DNA from: Streptomyces scabichelini | GTDB taxonomy: Bacteria > Actinomycetota > Actinomycetes > Streptomycetales > Streptomycetaceae | Reading direction: 5' to 3' | Length of the DNA stretch: 64,000 bases | Assembly: GCF_011045015.1 (NCBI RefSeq) | Contig: NZ_JAAKZY010000014.1 | Location: 1-64,000 of the forward strand | Shown: positions 57,659 through 64,000 of the stretch, in pieces | How positions within the stretch are numbered: position 1 is the stretch's first letter | How the letters are laid out: the number at the start of each line of letters is the position of its first letter | Position numbers and translations under genes: made by a program | The notes under the pieces: model-generated | Databases searched by the model: none | The model's input: the letters and a program-made list of their open reading frames with translations, nothing else | What the model was told of the DNA's origin: nothing

Positions 57659-58552
57659 ATGACCACCACCCACCACCTGCCCTCGGGCAAGGCCACCAGT
57701 GACCAGTACGCCGTCGACATCACCCCCGAGAAGGCCGGCTGGGGCTACTCCAGCCTGCGCGTGCTCGACCTGCCGCCCGGCGGATCCCATCTCTTCACGG
57801 CCGGGGACAGCGAGTGGATCGTGCTGCCGCTCAGCGGCGGCGGCGCCGTCACCGTCACCGACGACTTCGGCAGCGAGGCGTACGAACTGCACGGCCGCGA
57901 CAGCGTGTTCAGCGGGGCCAGCGACTTCGTGTACGTCCCGCGCGACGCGACCGCGGCCCTCACCTCGGACACAGGCGGGCGCCTCGCGCTCACCGGCGCC
58001 CGCTGCACCCGGCGCCTGCCGCCCCGCTACGGGCCCGCCTCGTCCGTCCCCGTCGAACTGCGCGGCACCGGCAACTGCTCGCGCATGGTCCGCAACTTCG
58101 GCGCCGCCGGCGTCTTCGAGTGCGACAAGCTCATCGCCGTCGAGGTGATCACCCCCGGCGGCAACTGGTCCTCGTACCCGCCGCACAAGCACGACGAGAA
58201 CCGCCCCGGCGAGGAGTCCGAGCTCGAGGAGATCTACTACTTCGAGTTCGCGGACCACGCGGGCACGCCGGGCCTCGGCTATCAGCGGGTGTCGCCGTCC
58301 GGCAACGGTCACGGCACCGATGTGCTGGCGGAAGTCCGCGGCGGCGACGTCGTCCTGATCCCGGACGGCTGGCACGGGCCCTCCATGGCCGTGCCGGGTC
58401 ACGACATGTACTACCTCAACGTCATGGCGGGCCCCGGCGCCGACCGCGCCTGGCTGATCTGCGACCACCCCGACCACGCCTGGATCCGCGACACCTGGCC
58501 GGGCCAGCCCGTCGATCCCAGACTCACACGATCCGACTCCGCGTCCCAGTGA
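57659..58552 (+). CDS. iolB: 5-deoxy-glucuronate isomerase
   Basis: A 297-residue bicupin of the IolB family, which isomerises 5-deoxy-D-glucuronate to 5-keto-2-deoxygluconate. Motifs: GWGYSSLRVLDLPPG, the second-cupin metal-binding SSYPPHKHDE (His-x-His) with ELEEIYYFEF, and LIPDGWHGPSMAVPGHDMYYLNVMAG. ATG at 57659 with GGGAGGA upstream. It follows the aldolase by 49 bp in the operon. Confidence 0.95.
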   Translation: MTTTHHLPSGKATSDQYAVDITPEKAGWGYSSLRVLDLPPGGSHLFTAGDSEWIVLPLSGGGAVTVTDDFGSEAYELHGRDSVFSGASDFVYVPRDATAALTSDTGGRLALTGARCTRRLPPRYGPASSVPVELRGTGNCSRMVRNFGAAGVFECDKLIAVEVITPGGNWSSYPPHKHDENRPGEESELEEIYYFEFADHAGTPGLGYQRVSPSGNGHGTDVLAEVRGGDVVLIPDGWHGPSMAVPGHDMYYLNVMAGPGADRAWLICDHPDHAWIRDTWPGQPVDPRLTRSDSASQ

Positions 58553-58563
58553 GGTACGTACCG

Positions 58564-60438
58564 ATGAGCCGTTCCACCCGCCGCCTGACCGTCGCCCAGG
58601 CACTGGTGCGCTTCCTCGCCGCGCAGTACACCGAACGCGACGGCGCCCGGCACCGGCTGATCGCCGGCACCTGGGGGATCTTCGGCCACGGCAACGTCGC
58701 CGGCATCGGCCAGGCGCTGCTTGAGGCCGGTGAGCAGACCATGCCGTTCCACCAGGGCCGCAATGAGCAGTCCATGGTGCACGCCGCGGTCGGCTACGCC
58801 CGCCAGCTCAACCGGCTCTCCGCACAGGCGGTCACCACCTCCATCGGCCCCGGTGCCACCAACCTGGTGACCGGCGCCGCCCTCGCCACGGTCAACCGGC
58901 TCCCGGTCCTGCTGCTGCCCGGCGACTACTTCGCCACCCGCGCCGCCGACCCGCTGCTCCAGCAGCTCGAACACCCCGTCTCGGCGGACGTGTCCGTCAA
59001 CGACACCCTGCGCCCGGTCTCCCGCTACTTCGACCGGATCACCCGCCCCGAGGCCCTGATCCCCTCCGCCCTGGCCGCCATGCGCGTGCTCGCCGACCCC
59101 GTCGAAACCGGCGCCGTCACCCTCGCCCTGCCGCAGGACGTCCAGGCCGAGGCGTACGACTGGCCCGAGGAGTTCTTCGCCGACCGGATCTGGCGGGTAC
59201 GCCGCCCCGCGCCCGAACCGGCCGAACTCGCCGAGGCAGTCCGCCTCATTCGCGCCGCCGAACGGCCGCTGATCGTCGCGGGCGGCGGCGTCCACCACAG
59301 CGAGGCCGAGGACGCCCTGAAGGCACTGGTCGACGCCACCGGCATCCCCGTCGCCTCCACCCAGGCGGGCAAGGGCTCACTGCGCCACGACCACCCCGCC
59401 GACCTCGGCGGCATCGGCCACACCGGCACCGCGGTCTGCGACGACATCGCACGCACCGCGGACCTGGTCATCGGCGTGGGCACCCGCTACACGGACTTCA
59501 CCACCGCCTCTGCCACGCTCTTCCAGAATCCGGACGTCCGTTTCCTCAACCTCAACGTCACCGCATTCGACGCCCACAAGCTCGCCGCCCGCACCCTGGT
59601 CGCCGACGCCCGCGCGGGCCTTGCCGCGCTCACCGAGGCGCTGTCCGGCCATCGCGTGGACGAGGCGTACGAGGCCGGGTACCGCGCGGGCAAGGAGCGC
59701 TGGGCGCAGGTCGTGGATGCCGCCTACCGGGCGGACGACGAGAACCAGATCCCCACCCAGACGCAGGTGCTGGGCGCCCTGGACGCCGTGGTCGGCGACG
59801 ACGACGTGGTCATCAACGCGGCCGGCTCGCTCCCCGGCGACCTGCACAAGCTGTGGCGCGCCCGCTCACCGCGCCAGTACCACCTGGAGTACGGCTACTC
59901 CTGCATGGGCTACGAGATCCCGGCGGGCATCGGCGTCCAGCAGGCCGCGCCCTCAACTCCCGTATGGTCCCTGGTCGGTGACGGTACGTACCTGATGATG
60001 CCGACCGAGATCGTCACCGCCGTCCAGGAGGGCCTGCCCGTCAACCTGGTCCTCATCCAGAACCACGGCTACGCCTCCATCGGCGGCCTTTCCGAGGAGA
60101 CCGGCGGCGAGCGGTTCGGCACCGCCTACCGCTACCGGGCGGCCGACGGCACCTTCACCGGCGCGCCCCTGCCGGTCGATCTCGCCGCCAACGCGGCCAG
60201 CCTCGGCATGGACGTCCTGCGCGCCAAGACCGTCCGCGAACTGCGCGACGCCCTGGCCACCGCCCGCGCCTCGGACCGCCCGACCTGTGTGTACGTCGAG
60301 ACGGACCCGACGCCCACCGCCCCCGCGGCCCAGGCCTGGTGGGACGTACCGGTCGCCGAGGTCGCCTCCCGCGAGGCCGCCACCCGGGCCCGCGAGGCGT
60401 ACGACCAGCATGTTCAGGGACGCCGTCGGCACCTCTGA
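58564..60438 (+). CDS. iolD: 3D-(3,5/4)-trihydroxycyclohexane-1,2-dione hydrolase
   Basis: A 624-residue thiamine-diphosphate enzyme that opens the ring of the diketo-inositol intermediate. ThDP motifs: the catalytic Glu in FHQGRNEQSMVHAAVG (about residue 66), and the cofactor-binding GDGTYLMMPTEI...NHGYASIG (about 473-505). Long upstream extension of the frame is shadow; ATG at 58564 follows GTGAGGT. It lies 11 bp after iolB, so cotranscription is near certain. Confidence 0.95.
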   Translation: MSRSTRRLTVAQALVRFLAAQYTERDGARHRLIAGTWGIFGHGNVAGIGQALLEAGEQTMPFHQGRNEQSMVHAAVGYARQLNRLSAQAVTTSIGPGATNLVTGAALATVNRLPVLLLPGDYFATRAADPLLQQLEHPVSADVSVNDTLRPVSRYFDRITRPEALIPSALAAMRVLADPVETGAVTLALPQDVQAEAYDWPEEFFADRIWRVRRPAPEPAELAEAVRLIRAAERPLIVAGGGVHHSEAEDALKALVDATGIPVASTQAGKGSLRHDHPADLGGIGHTGTAVCDDIARTADLVIGVGTRYTDFTTASATLFQNPDVRFLNLNVTAFDAHKLAARTLVADARAGLAALTEALSGHRVDEAYEAGYRAGKERWAQVVDAAYRADDENQIPTQTQVLGALDAVVGDDDVVINAAGSLPGDLHKLWRARSPRQYHLEYGYSCMGYEIPAGIGVQQAAPSTPVWSLVGDGTYLMMPTEIVTAVQEGLPVNLVLIQNHGYASIGGLSEETGGERFGTAYRYRAADGTFTGAPLPVDLAANAASLGMDVLRAKTVRELRDALATARASDRPTCVYVETDPTPTAPAAQAWWDVPVAEVASREAATRAREAYDQHVQGRRRHL

Positions 60439-60532
60439 CCCCTCCGGCGCGGACGTGGCGCGATCACCCCGTTTGAACCCTCTGACCCCTTCCTTGCCTC
60501 TCCCCCCGGCTCACGAAAAGGACCCGCACGTC

Positions 60533-62020
<1,488 letters not shown>

Positions 62021-62026
<6 letters not shown>

Positions 62027-62053
62027 CCCCACGTCAATTCCTGACCCCACGTC
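62021..62053. repeat. 15-bp direct repeat at the mmsA stop
   Basis: TCCTGACCCCACGTC occurs at 62021-62035, including the mmsA stop, and at 62039-62053 with an 18-bp period. It is probably a small tandem duplication in the short mmsA-GntR gap. Confidence 0.9.
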
Positions 62054-62080
62054 GCCCCCCGACGCGAAGGGAGGGTTCCT

Positions 62081-62866
62081 GTGGCGAAGAAGGGCCGAGC
62101 CGCTCGTGCCGTGACCGCCTCCGCGTTCGACGGCATCGAGATCGCGCTGGACCGGGGCAGCCCGATCCCGCTCTACTACCAGTTCGCCCAGCAGCTGGAG
62201 TCCGCGATCGAGCACGGTGCGCTCGCTCCCGGCAACCTGCTCGGCAACGAGATGGAGATCGCCGCGCGGCTCGGCCTTTCCCGGCCGACCGTCCGGCAGG
62301 CGATCCAGTCCCTGGTGGACAAGGGCCTGCTGGTGCGCCGCCGGGGTGTCGGCACTCAGGTCGTGCACAGCCAGGTCAAGCGCCCGCTGGAGCTGAGCAG
62401 CCTCTACGACGACCTGGCGACCGCCGGGCAGAGCCCCGCCACCCGGGTCCTGCGCAACGAGGTCGAGCCCGCCTCGCCGGACGTCGCCGCCGCCCTCGGC
62501 ATCCCCGAGGGCGGCGACGTCACGGTCCTCGAACGGCTGCGCCTCACCCATGGCGAGCCCATGGCACACCTGTGCAACTACCTGCCTCCCGCACTGCTCG
62601 ACCTCGACACCGCCAGGCTGGAGGCGACCGGCCTCTACCGGATGATGCGGGCCGCCGGGATCACCCTGCACAGCGCCCGCCAGACCGTCGGCGCCCGCTC
62701 CGCCACCACCGAGGAGGGCAAGCTGCTCGACGAGCCGGCGGACGCCGCGCTGCTCACCATGCGGCGCACGGCCTACGACGACACGGGGCGGGCGGTCGAG
62801 TACGGCACCCACGTCTACCGCGCCGCCCGCTACGCCTTCGAGTTCCAGCTCCTCATGCGGGCCTGA
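62081..62866 (+). CDS. GntR-family regulator (HutC/UTRA type)
   Basis: A 261-residue regulator with a winged helix (PLYYQFAQQLESAIEHGALAPGNLLGNEMEIAARLGLSRPTVRQAIQSLVDKGLLVRRRGVGTQV) and a UTRA effector domain (about 105-255; LELSSLYDDLATAGQSPATRVL, VTVLERLRLTHGEPMAHLCNYLP, LLTMRRTAYDDTGRAVEYGTHVYR). GTG start after GAAGGGAGGG. It closes the iol operon and is the likely repressor of both inositol operons through the mirror elements at 55631-55694, relieved by an inositol intermediate. Confidence 0.93.
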   Translation: MAKKGRAARAVTASAFDGIEIALDRGSPIPLYYQFAQQLESAIEHGALAPGNLLGNEMEIAARLGLSRPTVRQAIQSLVDKGLLVRRRGVGTQVVHSQVKRPLELSSLYDDLATAGQSPATRVLRNEVEPASPDVAAALGIPEGGDVTVLERLRLTHGEPMAHLCNYLPPALLDLDTARLEATGLYRMMRAAGITLHSARQTVGARSATTEEGKLLDEPADAALLTMRRTAYDDTGRAVEYGTHVYRAARYAFEFQLLMRA

Positions 62867-63000
62867 GCAGGCGGCCCCAGGGCCGGACGGCCCGGGTGAC
62901 GGTAGGTTGGGGCCGTGCCGGACAGGTGTGGCCGCTGCCGCACAGGGCACCGAACGAGAAGTACGAGAGCAGACCACTCTCAGGGACGGAGAGGGTCACG
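62867..63000 (+). promoter_or_regulatory. Gap before the PAS/GAF phosphatase gene
   Basis: This 134-bp gap is G+C-rich with no clear promoter. GGAGAGG near 62990 is the ribosome-binding site for the GTG at 63001. Confidence 0.3.
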
Positions 63001-64000
63001 GTGGTGACGGGCGAGGAAAGCGGAGTCACGCGCCGGCGGTTCGACGTGGCGGACGCCGCGGCGGTGCTGCTGGACGCGGACACAGTGCTGACCGGCTGGA
63101 GCAGGGACGCCGAGCGGCTGTACGGATATGCCGCGGCCGACGTCCTCGGCCGGGGCGCCGCCGACCTGCTGATGCCCGAGGACGCCGCGCGCCTTCCCCA
63201 CCTGATCGAACGGTGCGGCCGCGACGGCGGCTGGGCCGGGCCGCTGTCGGTGCGGCACCGGGACGGGCACCCGGTCGCCACGATGGTGCGCGTCGTCCCG
63301 GCCCTGGAGTCGGACGGCCCGCCGCGGTGGATGGTGCTGGCCTCCGACATGACCGGCGCCGCGGGCTGGGCCATGAGCCGTACGGTCCTGGAGCGGATCG
63401 CCACACAGTCGCCGATCGGCCTCGCCATCGTGGACACGGACCTGCGGTACGTGTGGTCGAACACGGCCATGCAGCAGTTCGGCGGCGGGCCCGCGCACGA
63501 GCGTCTCGGCAAGCGGCTGGCGGACATCCAGCCGGGCCTGGACGCCGAGCGGCTGGAAGGCGTGATGCGCCAGGTACTGCACACCGGTGTGCCGATCGTC
63601 GAATACGAACACGTGGGCAGAGTGCGGTCCGCGCCGCACCGCGAGGCGGCGCACGCCATGTCGTTCACGCGGCTCGAGGACGACCACGGCAACCCGATCG
63701 GCGTGTACTACACGGTCGTGGACGTCACCGAGCGCTACCGGGCCCGTCAGCGGCTCACTCTGCTGGACCAGGCCGGTGAGCGCATCGGCCGCACGCTGAA
63801 CGTGATGCGCACCGCCCAGGAGCTGGCCGACGTGGCGGTGCCTGGACTCGCCGACTTCGTCACCGTCGACCTGCTCGACTCCGTCCTCCAAGGGGGCGAG
63901 CTGGTTCCCGGGCCGCTGAGCGAGACGGACGTGGTGGCGCTGCGGCGGGCCGGCCACCAGTCGGTGAACGAGGACGTCCCGGAAGCCGTCGTCGACATCG
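63001..64000 (+). CDS. PAS-PAS-GAF protein, probable SpoIIE phosphatase (partial, runs off the window)
   Basis: Open from GTG 63001 to the window end (333 codons). GGAGAGG lies 8 nt before the start; a second GTG follows directly. Two PAS-like domains (about 10-130, VLLDADTVLTGWSRDAERLYGYAAADVLGR; and about 130-260, QSPIGLAIVDTDLRYVWSN) lead into a GAF domain starting about residue 265, AGERIGRTLNVMRTAQELADVAVPGLADFVTVDLLDSVL. The same GAF opening is in the 3911-6823 phosphatase, so a SpoIIE/PP2C domain probably follows beyond the edge. Role: sensor-controlled phosphatase in anti-sigma signalling, by analogy. Confidence 0.82.
   Translation, partial: MVTGEESGVTRRRFDVADAAAVLLDADTVLTGWSRDAERLYGYAAADVLGRGAADLLMPEDAARLPHLIERCGRDGGWAGPLSVRHRDGHPVATMVRVVPALESDGPPRWMVLASDMTGAAGWAMSRTVLERIATQSPIGLAIVDTDLRYVWSNTAMQQFGGGPAHERLGKRLADIQPGLDAERLEGVMRQVLHTGVPIVEYEHVGRVRSAPHREAAHAMSFTRLEDDHGNPIGVYYTVVDVTERYRARQRLTLLDQAGERIGRTLNVMRTAQELADVAVPGLADFVTVDLLDSVLQGGELVPGPLSETDVVALRRAGHQSVNEDVPEAVVDI

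Overview
The window is typical Streptomyces (or a close relative) chromosome: very high G+C, many GTG and TTG starts, tightly overlapping start/stop junctions (ATGA, GTGA, TTGA), GAF/SpoIIE-type phosphatases, a DUF574 methyltransferase and a DUF1876 protein. No rRNA, tRNA, CRISPR array, transposase or plasmid function was seen. Most genes are catabolic or regulatory, consistent with a soil saprophyte living on plant cell wall material.

Layout. 1-3.7 kb: a flavoprotein under ArsR-like operators, then folD behind a clear ZTP (pfl) riboswitch, an NTF2-like protein and a DM13 protein. 3.8-9.1 kb: a 970-residue SpoIIE phosphatase preceded by a perfect CRP-consensus palindrome, a secreted serine hydrolase, DUF1876, and a CBS-domain protein followed by what looks like the last codons of a deleted transporter. 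9.1-15.5 kb: a secreted pectate lyase, a 1248-residue one-piece regulator (LacI-type sensor, dead kinase, dead receiver, AraC DNA-binding domain) and an aldo/keto reductase. 15.5-22.6 kb: a LysR gene divergent from an alpha/beta hydrolase that lacks its nucleophile, a methyltransferase, a DesK/DesR-like two-component system divergent from two small membrane proteins, and a C39/BtrH-like protein.

22.7-37.3 kb: a sugar island. The minus-strand operon runs from an ABC importer (33.7 kb) through KD(P)G aldolase, KDG kinase, lactonase and three glycosidases (GH51, GH43-like, GH127). The divergent plus-strand operon is lacI, SDR dehydrogenase and D-galactonate dehydratase. Together these could free arabinose and galactose from pectin side chains, import them, and oxidise galactose by a De Ley-Doudoroff route (dehydrogenase, lactonase, dehydratase, kinase, aldolase). 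37.3-43.7 kb is a mixed regulatory and stress segment: QorB-like, B3/B4-domain and PaiB-like proteins, an EamA exporter with an XRE-cupin regulator, an FAD monooxygenase and an ArsR-SRPBCC pair.

43.7-62.9 kb: an inositol island. A minus-strand operon carries a CUT2-type importer, an IolE-like TIM barrel and IolG. The divergent operon carries iolC, a Cgl0159-type aldolase, iolB, iolD, mmsA/iolA and a GntR regulator. Next to it is a LacI-linked accessory operon (PhyH dioxygenase, SDR, IolG-like, FAD oxidoreductase, GFOR-like) whose substrate is unknown; I suggest modified inositols. The window ends inside a second PAS/GAF phosphatase whose GAF start resembles that of the 3.9 kb gene.

The least familiar items are the hybrid one-piece regulator, the accessory PhyH operon, and several precisely spaced repeat operators.
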